Origin: Lactococcus fujiensis JCM 16395
GTDB lineage: Bacteria > Bacillota > Bacilli > Lactobacillales > Streptococcaceae
Direction of reading: 5' to 3'
DNA length: 64,000 nucleotides
Assembly: GCF_002441655.1 (NCBI RefSeq)
Contig: NZ_JXJU01000002.1
Location: forward strand, 1-64,000
Shown: positions 18,044-28,555 of the stretch, one piece after another
Layout of the letters: each line of letters starts with the position of its first letter
How positions within the stretch are numbered: the first letter of the stretch is position 1
The notes under the pieces: model-generated
The model's database searches: none
Told to the model about the DNA's origin: nothing
The model's input: only the letters and a program-made list of their open reading frames with translations
Translations under genes and position numbers: made by a program

Positions 18044-19405
18044 ATGGAAACAGTAAAGGTAAAAAATCTAATCATAGGATTCGGTAAAGCAGGAAAAACA
18101 CTCGCTAAATTTTTAGCCAGTCACGATGAAGAAGTGGTTGTGGTAGAACAGTCTCCTCAAATGTACGGTGGAACTTGTATTAATGTTGGTTGTATTCCTT
18201 CAAAATCATTAATTGTTAATGGTCAAAAAGGGATGACTTTCACTGACGCAATCAGACAGAAACATCAGTTAACAAAAAAATTAAACGGTAAGAATTATCA
18301 TATGATTGCTGATGAAAATCTAGCACGTGTGGTTGATGGTAAGGCACATTTTGTTTCAAATCATCAAGTTGAAGTGGTAAGTCCTGATGGGTTAAGACAA
18401 ACAATTGAGAGCGAACGAATTTTTATTAATACTGGTTCAAAAGCCCTCATTCCTGAAATTGAGGGGCTAAAAGAGAGCAAACAACTCATGACTTCTACAG
18501 AAATCATGGATTTGGATGCCTTACCATAACACTTGTTGATTATTGGTTCAGGATATATTGGACTAGAATTTGCTTCGATGATGAAAAAATATGGTTCTTC
18601 AGTTACTGTTTTAGACCATTCTGATCAATTTTTAGCCAGAGAAGACGAAGATTTTTCTGCACGTATAAAAAAAGACTTAGAAAAAGATGGCATTGTTTTT
18701 AGATTAGGTGTAAATGTCAATCAAATTAATGATGAAGGCAATCAGACTAGAATTCATTTTATTAATGAAAAAGGTCGAGATGAGACGATTATCGCCGATA
18801 AAATTCTTGTTGCTACTGGAAGGAAAGCCAATACTGATGAACTCGGACTGGAAAATACAACCGTTCAATTAGGCCAGCGAGGTGAAATTGTTGTCAATGA
18901 AAAATTAGAAACTGGCGTAAAAGGAGTTTGGGCTGTCGGTGATGTCCATGGGGGGCAACAATTCACTTATGCATCACTTGATGACTTTAGAATTATCCAA
19001 GACCAACTTTTTGGAGAACAAAAGCGCAGTCTTAATAATCGAGGACCATTGCCTTATAGTGTTTTCATTACTCCCGCCCTGTCAAGTGTTGGTTTGAATG
19101 AAAAACGGGCAGAACATTTGGGGATTCAATATCGCTTATTTACATTAGATGCAACTTCAATTCCTAAGTCAGCAATTCTGAGTCAGCCCAAAGGATTTTT
19201 GAAAGCATTAGTTGCGAAAGAATCTGATGAAATTTTAGGAGCGACTATTTATGGAGAAGAATCCTATGAAGTTATTAACATCATCAGCCTTGCAATGAAA
19301 GCCCATCTCCCTTATACGCTTTTGCGTGATCAAATTTATACCCATCCTACTATGACAGAGGCTTTAAATGATTTATTTGCCACTGTAAATGAAAAAATAA
19401 TCTAA
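18044..19405 (+). pseudogene. Pyridine nucleotide-disulfide oxidoreductase, interrupted by in-frame TAA
   Basis: A 453-codon frame of the class I flavoprotein disulfide reductase family (dihydrolipoamide dehydrogenase/MerA/RclA-like). It holds the FAD motif GFGKAGKTLA, the redox pair in GGTCINVGCIPSKS, the NAD(P) motif IIGSGYIGLEFASM, the second FAD motif WAVGDVHGG, and the C-terminal HPTMTEALNDLF with the active-site histidine. A single TAA (18527-18529) in ...LDALP*HLLIIGSG splits it. The flanking sequence is otherwise intact and in frame, and no ribosome-binding site precedes the second half, so a recent nonsense mutation (AAA to TAA) is likely. The downstream half alone would lack FAD binding. 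Confidence 0.85.
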
Positions 19406-19494
19406 TGTTTATAAAAGGAGAATTTTTCTTCTTTTTTTATTATATTGTCTTGGAAATAGCTCAAATTCAGTTGACTTCATGTTATAATGTTCAC

Positions 19495-20097
19495 ATGAAA
19501 TACAAAAATTATATCTGGGATTTAGGCGGAACTTTACTAAATAATTATGAAAGTTCAAGCCATGCTTTTGCTGCTGCTTTATGGCAATCGGCAGACCGCA
19601 TTGTTTTACACGAAGATATTTATAATGCTTTAAAAGTTTCAACTGATTATGCTGTCAATACTTTTGCCAGAGATATTCCTGATTTTCTAACGACTTATAA
19701 AAAGCTTGAGGCAGAAACGTTAAAACGTCCCATCTTATTTCCTGGCGCAAGTAAAGTGCTGTCAGTCCTAATGGAAAATGGCAGACAAAATTTTATGATT
19801 TCGCACCGAGATAGCCAAGTTATGGCTATTTTAAAGAAAGCCCACATTGACCAGTTTTTTATTGAAGTGGTCACTGCTGATAATGGATTTAGCCGAAAAC
19901 CAGCACCCGATTCAATTTATTATTTATTAAAAAAATATAAGTTAAATCCTGATGAAACAGTTATGATTGGTGATCGGCCAATAGATATTGAGGCTGGTCT
20001 TGCAGCAGGTGTTCAGACCGTTTTCTTCGACACCAAAAAAACTGATCCACGAGCCAGTCAGAATATCCAAAATTTAACTGAACTCCTAGGATTATGA
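19495..20097 (+). CDS. HAD family hydrolase with DLGGT motif
   Basis: 200-aa HAD-superfamily protein. Motif I reads WDLGGTLLNNYE: the nucleophile Asp is present but the second Asp is Gly. Motif II is ISHRD, and later motifs are SRKPAPD and VMIGDRPIDIEAG. The altered motif I may lower phosphatase activity; I recall it from streptococcal relatives encoded between rodA and gyrB, so it is probably inherited. The longer frame from 19405 is rejected because an extended -10 TGTTATAAT (19480-19488) sits just before the ATG at 19495, which suggests a leaderless message. Confidence 0.8.
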   Translation: MKYKNYIWDLGGTLLNNYESSSHAFAAALWQSADRIVLHEDIYNALKVSTDYAVNTFARDIPDFLTTYKKLEAETLKRPILFPGASKVLSVLMENGRQNFMISHRDSQVMAILKKAHIDQFFIEVVTADNGFSRKPAPDSIYYLLKKYKLNPDETVMIGDRPIDIEAGLAAGVQTVFFDTKKTDPRASQNIQNLTELLGL

Positions 20098-20103
20098 AAT
20101 AAT

Positions 20104-20797
20104 GTATGACCTCATTTTTAATTTCTAATGAAAATGCCAAGGGACTGGGATTTGTCATGTTTAGTCAGACACATTTAGTAAGCTTCTGTCTCTTGGCCTT
20201 GATAAGTTACCTCTTAATCATATTTTATCGTTCTTTGTCAGCGCTGACGAAAACAAGAATGAGGCTGGGCTAGCCTTTGGCATTTTGTCACTTGAAATCC
20301 TTAAGGATGTGACCCTTTATCTGACTGATCAATTCACATTAGGAGATTAGCCCTTTCAACTCTGTGGGCTAGGTATATTTTCGTCCTCTGGGATGCTATT
20401 CACACAGACATTACAAGTCATGCGCTTTTATTCAGTCTGACTTTGCCAGGTGCCTTAATGGCCTTGATAACACCTAATTGCTTGACAAATTCTGTTTGGC
20501 AGAGCTTTTTAATTCACATGCGCTTTGTGACCTACGTTCTCATGCGGCTAATAGGACGTGATTTCTGCCCAAATAGGAATCCTCTTTGGCGGGTTTTCCT
20601 TTGCTTGCTCGCAATTGTCTCATTTATCTCTATCTTAAACCAACTTTGGCAACAGAATTTCATTTTTCTTGAAATTCCTGCACCGGGAACTCCACTTGAA
20701 CCAAATATTTGGCTCCGCATCTTTATTAGGGCTCATCTTTCTTGTTTTACTTGTGTGGCCCCTGATGTACTTGCCCTGGTCATTGAAGAAAAAATAA
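20104..20797 (+). pseudogene. Decayed TIGR02206/YwaF-type integral membrane protein gene
   Basis: Fragments in several frames together resemble a membrane protein of about 230 residues: an N-terminal MTSFLISNENAKGLGFVMFS..., then LEILKDVTLYLTDQFTLGD, FQLCGLGIF, LTLPGALMALITPN, and a C-terminal LVLLVWPLMYLPWSLKKK ending at TAA 20795-20797. At least one stop (TAG near 20270), another near 20350 and several frame changes break it. The order and segments fit the TIGR02206/YwaF family. No intact product is expected. Confidence 0.65.
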
Positions 20798-20824
20798 GTT
20801 TTCTCCGAGAACTTATTTTTTTTT
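20792..20824 (+). terminator. Terminator before gyrB
   Basis: AAATAAGTT and AACTTATTT surround TTCTCCGAG and end in a T run. Confidence 0.75.
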
Positions 20825-20829
20825 AGTAA

Positions 20830-22848
<2,019 letters not shown>

Positions 22849-22855
22849 TTAATAC

Positions 22856-22887
22856 AAAAGAGAATGAGTTTTCTTATTCTTTTTTTA
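22856..22887 (+). terminator. Terminator after gyrB
   Basis: AAAGAGAATGAG pairs imperfectly with CTTATTCTTT and is followed by T residues. Confidence 0.75.
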
Positions 22888-22903
22888 TAAAAAAAATAGG
22901 AAT

Positions 22904-23611
22904 ATGAATAATCAACTTACATTTGAGCAAGGCATAAGGGAGACTATCCCGACCGTTTTTGGCTACATCGGAATAGGACTTGCTTTTGGAATTATTGCAA
23001 GCAGTAATGGATTAAATGCTTTTGTCGTTTTTCTCCTTTCTGCAGTCGTATACGCAGGCTCTGGTCAATTTGTTATGGTTACCCTACTTGCATTAAAAAG
23101 TCCCATATTATCAATTGTTATGAGTGTCTTTCTTGTTAATTCACGAATGATTTTACTCAGTACAACCGTTGCCCCATTTTTCAAAAAGGAAAGTCTATTT
23201 AAGAATGTCTTAATTGGGACTTTCTTGACTGATGAAAGTTTCGCTTTGGGAATGAGCAAGAAAAATTATACTGAGGGGATTCTAAAATTTGAGTGGTTTA
23301 ATGCAGTTAATTTACTGGCTTACTCTACTTGGGTTGTTTCAACAGTTATTGGGTCTCTTGTGGGGCAAATAATACCTAATCCCAGCCAATTCGGTTTTGA
23401 ATTTGCTGTCGTAGCGATGTTTATTGGGTTACTTTATTTACAAGTTATTGGTGATCATGTCAAAGGTTTAAAATTACAAGTCATAGTAATATTATTGACG
23501 CTGGTTTTATTTTATTTTGGACTGATTTTCATTCCTGGAAACATTTTGATCTTATTCGTAACATTACTTGCTTGTGGATTGGGGGTCTTTATTAAACGTG
23601 CCTTCTTTTAA
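22904..23611 (+). CDS. azlC: AzlC family branched-chain amino acid exporter, large subunit
   Basis: 235-aa membrane protein with about six to eight helices. The N-terminal GIRETIPTVFGYIGIGLAFG and SAVVYAGSGQFVMV are AzlC/YgaZ hallmarks. Family knowledge: AzlC pairs with the small AzlD to export branched-chain amino acids or analogues. The downstream azlD gene overlaps its end, as expected for a two-subunit exporter. AGGA lies before the ATG. Confidence 0.9.
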   Translation: MNNQLTFEQGIRETIPTVFGYIGIGLAFGIIASSNGLNAFVVFLLSAVVYAGSGQFVMVTLLALKSPILSIVMSVFLVNSRMILLSTTVAPFFKKESLFKNVLIGTFLTDESFALGMSKKNYTEGILKFEWFNAVNLLAYSTWVVSTVIGSLVGQIIPNPSQFGFEFAVVAMFIGLLYLQVIGDHVKGLKLQVIVILLTLVLFYFGLIFIPGNILILFVTLLACGLGVFIKRAFF

Positions 23612-23924
23612 CTTTATCTTACTTAGTATTATTGGATGTGGTTTGGTGACCTGGCTTTCCAGAATTATCCCCTTTGTCTTGCTCAAGAAATTCAACCTGC
23701 CTAAAACAGTCCTTGAATATTTGAGTTTTGTGCCCATTGTAATTATGTCAGCCTTATGGTTTTCCAACTTATTTGTTCAACATCTTGGAAAATTACCCAC
23801 AGTTAATTGGGAAAATGCGTTGGCTTCCTTACCGACTCTTATCTCAGTAATTGTTACAAAGAGTTTATTAGTCGTCGTAGTAGTGGGAATGATTTCTCTC
23901 GCCTGTCTTAAATTTTTCATGTAA
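23598..23924 (+). CDS. azlD: AzlD family branched-chain amino acid exporter, small subunit
   Basis: About 108-aa membrane protein with three or four helices (GCGLVTWLSRIIPFVLL, YLSFVPIVIMSALWF), matching AzlD/YgaH. It completes the exporter with AzlC and overlaps its gene, suggesting translational coupling. The start is uncertain: GTG at 23598 gives the family-like N-terminus PSFNFILLSI, while TTG at 23568 would extend it by ten residues. Confidence 0.85.
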   Translation: MPSFNFILLSIIGCGLVTWLSRIIPFVLLKKFNLPKTVLEYLSFVPIVIMSALWFSNLFVQHLGKLPTVNWENALASLPTLISVIVTKSLLVVVVVGMISLACLKFFM

Positions 23925-23951
23925 AAAACTTACCCTGGGGTAAGTTTTTTT
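23923..23951 (+). terminator. Terminator after azlD
   Basis: AAAACTTACCC and GGGTAAGTTTT around TG, followed by T. Confidence 0.85.
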
Positions 23952-24088
23952 GAATTATTATTCTTTCAATTCTGGCTGAGGTGAATTGAATAAATCGATG
24001 ACACAATTATTATACAGCGATGGCAGCTAACTGTCAAAGATTTGTGTAAGTTATCACAAAACGGTCTGTTTATTTTAATTTCGATTTC

Positions 24089-24132
24089 TTGACAAATCTA
24101 TTTCAACTTATTATAATAGTTAACAGTGTTAA
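24089..24132 (+). promoter_or_regulatory. marR operon promoter and palindromic operator
   Basis: A consensus promoter, TTGACA (24089-24094), 17 bp, TATAAT (24112-24117), is followed by the perfect palindrome TTAACA-G-TGTTAA (24120-24132) over the predicted transcription start. A second inverted pair, TTATTCAA (24162-24169) and TTGAATAA (24183-24190), lies in the leader. Both are candidate sites for the MarR protein encoded next. Confidence 0.75.
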
Positions 24133-24203
24133 TTAATACCACTATTAGAAATATAATATCGTTATTCAAGATTAAAATGATATTGAATAAATAAGGAGGA
24201 AAA

Positions 24204-24674
24204 ATGGATTATAATCAACTCGCTGAAACCTTTATTTTGGCTGCGAAAAACCCAAGTAAATCACGTGTTGTTAGACGATTTAATACTTATTCGCATGGTG
24301 AACATCAGGTTATTTTTTATTTGTTCAAAAATACTGGAAAGCCAATCGTGCCTAGCGATATTGCTCGCTATACCACTACAAGTACAGCACGAATTGCAAC
24401 CATCTTGAATAATCTCGAGGATAAAAAAATGATCACACGTGAAATTTCGCGTGAGGACCGTCGAAAAATTTTAGTTGGTATTACAGATAAAGGCAAAAAA
24501 TATGCTGAGAATGCTCAAAGTGAATTTGTAGGACACATTGCAAGTATCTTACAAGCGATGGGTGAGGAAAAGGCAATTCCCTTTGTCGAAAATTTTAAAT
24601 TATTTTTAGAACTTGGTGCGGAATTAGGAGAACAAATCGAAGTTCAAGATGACACAGACGAGTCTAAAAATTAA
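24204..24674 (+). CDS. MarR family regulator
   Basis: 156-aa winged-helix regulator. The DNA-binding core (residues about 45-105) reads VPSDIARYTTTSTARIATILNNLEDKKMITREISREDRRKILVGI with the typical wing DRRKI. AAGGAGG precedes the start. It heads an operon with a multidrug exporter 11 bp downstream and most likely represses it through the palindrome at 24120-24132. The ligand is probably a compound exported by the pump. Confidence 0.88.
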   Translation: MDYNQLAETFILAAKNPSKSRVVRRFNTYSHGEHQVIFYLFKNTGKPIVPSDIARYTTTSTARIATILNNLEDKKMITREISREDRRKILVGITDKGKKYAENAQSEFVGHIASILQAMGEEKAIPFVENFKLFLELGAELGEQIEVQDDTDESKN

Positions 24675-24685
24675 AAAGGAGAAAA

Positions 24686-26245
24686 ATGGCTTCAAATCAA
24701 AATCACGCCATGGATATTGAAAAAGATTATAGCATCGATATTCATGGAAATAAATACAGTCGCTGGGCAATGTTGATCCTTATCTTAATCGGTACATTTG
24801 GTTCTATGCTCATGCAAACATCACTTGGGACTGCAATTCCAACTTTGATGAAAGACTTTGACATTACCATGTCAACGGCGCAACAAGCAACAACTTGGTT
24901 CTTATTAGCAAACGGAATTATGGTCCCAATTTCAGCATATTTAGCAACGAAATTTCCGACACGTTGGCTTTATTCGACTTCATATATTATTTTATTTGCA
25001 GGGATGTTCATTGCCTATGCAGCACCAACATCATCATGGGGTGTTTTCTTGGCAGGTCGGATGCTTCAAGCCGTCGCCGCAGGGTTGACCATGCCTTTGA
25101 TGCAAGTTTGTCTGGTTAATATGTTCCCGCCTAAACAAATGGGTGCAGTAATGGGATTAGGTGGAATTGTAATTGGTTTAGGACCAGCTATCGGACCAAC
25201 TTTCTCAGGTTGGTTAATGTCTAGTTCGCATAACTTCTTGGGCATTGTATTGCCAGCAAGTTGGAGAACAATGTTCTTAGTACCGATGGTTATTGTTGCC
25301 ATTGTTACGGTGCTTTCATTTTTCTTAATGCGCGATGTTATTCCTAATCGTCCTGTTAAATTGGATCTTATTTCCTTAGTTGAATCAGTAATTGGATTCG
25401 GAGTATTCCTTTGGGGATTCACAAATGTATCATCTGATGGTTGGACTAAATTTTCAACGGTTATTTTACCAATCATTGTTGGAATTGTGTTTATCACAGC
25501 GTTCATCCTTCGTCAATTAAATTTAAAGGAACCTTTCCTCGATGTGCGTGTGTTTAAAAATAAACAATTTACATTAACGACATTAATTTTAGCATTGGCA
25601 ACGATGGCGATGATGGGTGTCGAAATGATGTTACCCCTCTATTTACAACAAGTTCATGCATTATCAGCTTTTGATTCTGGGTTGGTTCTAATGCCAGGTG
25701 CTTTAATGATGGGGATTATTTCACCATTGGCCGGAATTGCTTTTGATAAAGTTGGTGCAAAACGACTATCCATTTTAGGATTCTCAATTTTGGCTGTAGG
25801 AACGATTCCTTTCTTATTCTTCAATACAGCTACTCCAGATCACTTTGTTACGACCTTGTATGGTCTTCGGATGTTTGGGATTGCAATGGTAATGATGCCA
25901 TTGACTGCTTCAGCAATGAATGCATTGCCTGTAGATGAAGTAGCACACGGAACGGCATCAAATTCAACAGCCCGTTCATTAGCATCAGCGGTAGTTGTAG
26001 CCTTACTTTCATCCGTTACACAAAATGTGATTACAAATAATTTGCCTTCTACTAGTTTGAAAACGACTAACCCGCTTGATTATGCAGGAAAGGCGATTGA
26101 CGGAATGTTGAAAGGATATCATACTTCCTTTGCGATTGGTCTTGGCTTTGCTGTTGTAGGATTTATCGTAGCTTTCTTTTTGAGTAACACTAAAGGGGCA
26201 GGATCAAAAGCGAAAAAAGAAATTGAACAAGGGGGGACAAAATAA
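24686..26245 (+). CDS. DHA2-family MFS multidrug exporter
   Basis: 519-aa membrane protein of the drug:H+ antiporter-2 (EmrB/QacA/LmrB) type with 14 predicted helices. Motif A-like and motif C sequences occur, the latter as GLGGIVIGLGPAIGPTFSGW around residue 160. Family knowledge: LmrB-type proteins give resistance to lincosamides or bacteriocins in lactococci; the specificity here is not known. It is co-transcribed with marR and a DUF4811 gene whose start overlaps its stop. Confidence 0.88.
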   Translation: MASNQNHAMDIEKDYSIDIHGNKYSRWAMLILILIGTFGSMLMQTSLGTAIPTLMKDFDITMSTAQQATTWFLLANGIMVPISAYLATKFPTRWLYSTSYIILFAGMFIAYAAPTSSWGVFLAGRMLQAVAAGLTMPLMQVCLVNMFPPKQMGAVMGLGGIVIGLGPAIGPTFSGWLMSSSHNFLGIVLPASWRTMFLVPMVIVAIVTVLSFFLMRDVIPNRPVKLDLISLVESVIGFGVFLWGFTNVSSDGWTKFSTVILPIIVGIVFITAFILRQLNLKEPFLDVRVFKNKQFTLTTLILALATMAMMGVEMMLPLYLQQVHALSAFDSGLVLMPGALMMGIISPLAGIAFDKVGAKRLSILGFSILAVGTIPFLFFNTATPDHFVTTLYGLRMFGIAMVMMPLTASAMNALPVDEVAHGTASNSTARSLASAVVVALLSSVTQNVITNNLPSTSLKTTNPLDYAGKAIDGMLKGYHTSFAIGLGFAVVGFIVAFFLSNTKGAGSKAKKEIEQGGTK

Positions 26246-26961
26246 TGATAATTATCATTCTCGCAATTCTCGTATTGTTGACCTTCTATAGTTTTATTTT
26301 TATTGAAAATAAAACTGTTCGTTGGGTTGCAGGAATCATCAGTTTTGTTTTATTGCTCACGACTGTTATCGGCTTAACTTATCAAATCACGGATAAATGG
26401 GCAATGAAAGAGGTCACTAGCGCTAAAACAAAAGAAATCTATACGGCGGGAGAAACAAATGCACCGTATGGTATGATGATCAAGGCTGAAATTGGAAAAG
26501 ACACCAATAATTATGTCCTTGTTTATCGTAATGATGAAAAAAGTAAAAAACCAGATAGCAATTTCGTCCCAGACCAAAATCATATCATCGAAACGTTGAA
26601 GAAAACGGCGACATATAAAATTGCTGCAGTAAAAACGGCATCGGTTACAACAACGACCACACGTCGAGTATTCAAAAATGATTTTTGGAAATTAATTTTT
26701 GGTGTCGGTGGTGAACAGAATGAACTTGTTAAACAACATTCTGTAGTCACTGTACCGAAAGATACTTGGCTTGTCTTGACTCAAGACCAAGTAAAAAAAT
26801 TGACTGAAGAAGCACCAGCAATGCAAGCTAAAATGGAAGCAGCTTTAAAGGCCGATCCTGAAAAAGCAATGCAAATGGCCGCGCTTCAAAAATCAGACCC
26901 TGTGGCATATGCCAAATTGCAAGTCGAGCAAATTAAACAACTGTTAGGGATAACTGAATAA
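26245..26961 (+). CDS. DUF4811 domain protein
   Basis: 238-aa protein with two N-terminal membrane helices (about residues 2-18 and 27-47) and an extracytoplasmic or peripheral remainder. The pattern GETNAPYGMMIKAEIGKDTNNYVLVYR matches DUF4811 proteins, which are regularly encoded beside DHA2 exporters in Lactobacillales. The function is unknown; its position suggests an accessory part of the pump. Its ATG overlaps the exporter stop by one base. Confidence 0.75.
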   Translation: MIIIILAILVLLTFYSFIFIENKTVRWVAGIISFVLLLTTVIGLTYQITDKWAMKEVTSAKTKEIYTAGETNAPYGMMIKAEIGKDTNNYVLVYRNDEKSKKPDSNFVPDQNHIIETLKKTATYKIAAVKTASVTTTTTRRVFKNDFWKLIFGVGGEQNELVKQHSVVTVPKDTWLVLTQDQVKKLTEEAPAMQAKMEAALKADPEKAMQMAALQKSDPVAYAKLQVEQIKQLLGITE

Positions 26962-26973
26962 GTAAACAAAAAT

Positions 26974-27001
26974 AAAAAAACGAGAATTTTCTCGTTTTTT
27001 T
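26974..27001. terminator. Bidirectional terminator
   Basis: AAAAAACGAGAA and TTCTCGTTTTTT form a long stem ending both the DUF4811 operon and the convergent gene. Confidence 0.85.
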
Positions 27002-27500
27002 ATTTTTGGGTTTTGTTTTGTCCGCCTTCAATCTCATACTTGTATTTATAATCTGAGAATGAGCGGAATAGTTTTTGATACCATTTTTCTTTGACCAGTT
27101 GTTTATTTAACTCTATTGCGTTGGCCAGTTTTTCTTTTGCTTCTTTTAACTCATTTTGTAAACGTAAAGACTCGGTTTGACTTTCTGAGACTTGATCTGT
27201 AAGTTGTTCCATTCCTTCACGCGCAGTATCATTTTCTTCTAAAATTGAATCAATAAAATTTTTGATCTCTTCATCAATTGGAAGTGCTTGAATATTTACA
27301 AAGTCAAAATAATCAGAAGCATCTAAAATTTGATTGGTAAATTGATTCAAAATGTTTTCTTTACGCCACTCAATATAATGCTCATTTTCTTTGAAATAAT
27401 TCAAGATATGCTCAATCAATTCCTGATCTTTTTCTCTAGAAGGATTAGTTTCGATAAAATCTACCGATGAGACGAAATCCTTTTCTTCATCGTATTCCAT
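27000..27500 (-). CDS. Unknown coiled-coil protein
   Basis: Acidic 166-aa cytoplasmic protein I do not recognise. Its C-terminal half (residues about 90-135) is a heptad-rich coiled coil (EGMEQLTDQVSESQTESLRL...), and the last 30 residues are basic (WYQKLFRSFSDYKYKYE). The frame is open to 27593, but a promoter on this strand (TTGTTC, 17 bp, TATAAT at 27584-27579) lies inside that extension. A GGGGA site then supports the ATG at 27500; ATG 27530 is the alternative. It is divergent from the RpiR gene. No partner is evident. Confidence 0.65.
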   Translation of the reverse strand: MEYDEEKDFVSSVDFIETNPSREKDQELIEHILNYFKENEHYIEWRKENILNQFTNQILDASDYFDFVNIQALPIDEEIKNFIDSILEENDTAREGMEQLTDQVSESQTESLRLQNELKEAKEKLANAIELNKQLVKEKWYQKLFRSFSDYKYKYEIEGGQNKTQK

Positions 27501-27660
27501 AATGCATTCCCCATCTCTATTTAATGTCATAAAAATTTTAGAACCAGTTGAAACAAAGACAATTCTTAACCAACTTCTATTATACATTATCAAACGGGCA
27601 GGAACAAATATTTTAGTGATTTCATGTTATAATATGACTATTAGTTACAAAGGATTAAAT

Positions 27661-28413
27661 ATGGAGAAATTATCAGAAACTGAGCTTTACACATGGCATT
27701 TTTTGGAAGACAATCGAGCTAAAGTTCAACTTTCATCTATCACAGAGTGTGCTGAATTATCGCATGTGAGTACTGCGACTATTGTAAGAACACTAAAGAA
27801 ACAAGGCTATGACGGTTATTCTGATTATAAGAATTCACTCAAGCATTCAGGAAATCCATCTTTGCTACGGGTGAATGGATTAAGTGATGAAGCCAATGCC
27901 TTTATCTACCGCAATCTTGAAGAAGTATTACGCACCATCAGTCTACTAGATGTGGATAATTTAACTCAAATTGTGAAAAGAATTGATAAAGCCGAGCAAA
28001 TTGTATTGGTCGCACGTGATTCTGGAGAGGATATTGGTGACGACCTAATGCATCGTCTCCAAAGTGCTGGTAAAATCGTGGTTTCACGTTACTACGACAA
28101 CATGGAAGAGTATGCTAAAAAAATGACGACCTCTGACCTGATGCTTGCATTGAGTTTTACAGGCAAGGAAACAATAATTGCCAATGCCGCTAAGAAGGCG
28201 AAAAATCGAGGGGCGACAGTCATTTCCTTAATCTGTGATTATAATAACGAGTTAAGCGATGTCAGCGATTTAATTTTATTGGGCTACAAGTCCAAATTGG
28301 AGAAAGACGTTTTTAATGAAGACGAAGAAAGCTCGATTCCACTTGAGTTGCTTTGTCGTATTATGATGGATATGTATATGATTTACAAAGAAAAAGGGAC
28401 AATTAGAGATTAA
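27661..28413 (+). CDS. RpiR-type regulator (HTH + SIS)
   Basis: 250-aa MurR/RpiR regulator: an N-terminal HTH_6 (residues about 1-75, with SHVSTATIVRTLKKQGYDGY) and a C-terminal SIS sugar-isomerase domain (about 110-230, with LMLALSFTGKETIIANAAKKA) that usually binds a phosphosugar. The frame extends upstream to 27502, but an extended -10 TGTTATAAT at about 27625-27633 and AAAGG support ATG 27661. It precedes deoB by 142 bp, so it may sense a ribose/deoxyribose phosphate and regulate nucleoside catabolism. That link is inferred from position. Confidence 0.8.
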   Translation: MEKLSETELYTWHFLEDNRAKVQLSSITECAELSHVSTATIVRTLKKQGYDGYSDYKNSLKHSGNPSLLRVNGLSDEANAFIYRNLEEVLRTISLLDVDNLTQIVKRIDKAEQIVLVARDSGEDIGDDLMHRLQSAGKIVVSRYYDNMEEYAKKMTTSDLMLALSFTGKETIIANAAKKAKNRGATVISLICDYNNELSDVSDLILLGYKSKLEKDVFNEDEESSIPLELLCRIMMDMYMIYKEKGTIRD

Positions 28414-28555
28414 TTGTTTTTTTGGTGGGGATCGATATTGTAAAATCTTACTTTAAAATATTGTTTTTCTGTCAAAATTAACATCAAAATTATGTTATAA
28501 TTTTATTAGAACACAGGTTTTTGAAGTCAATTCAAAACGGAAGAAGGAGAAAATA

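Noticed and set aside
25066-25506. 146-codon minus-strand frame opposite the MFS gene
   Set aside because: Arises from codon bias of membrane-helix coding on the other strand; no initiation signals.
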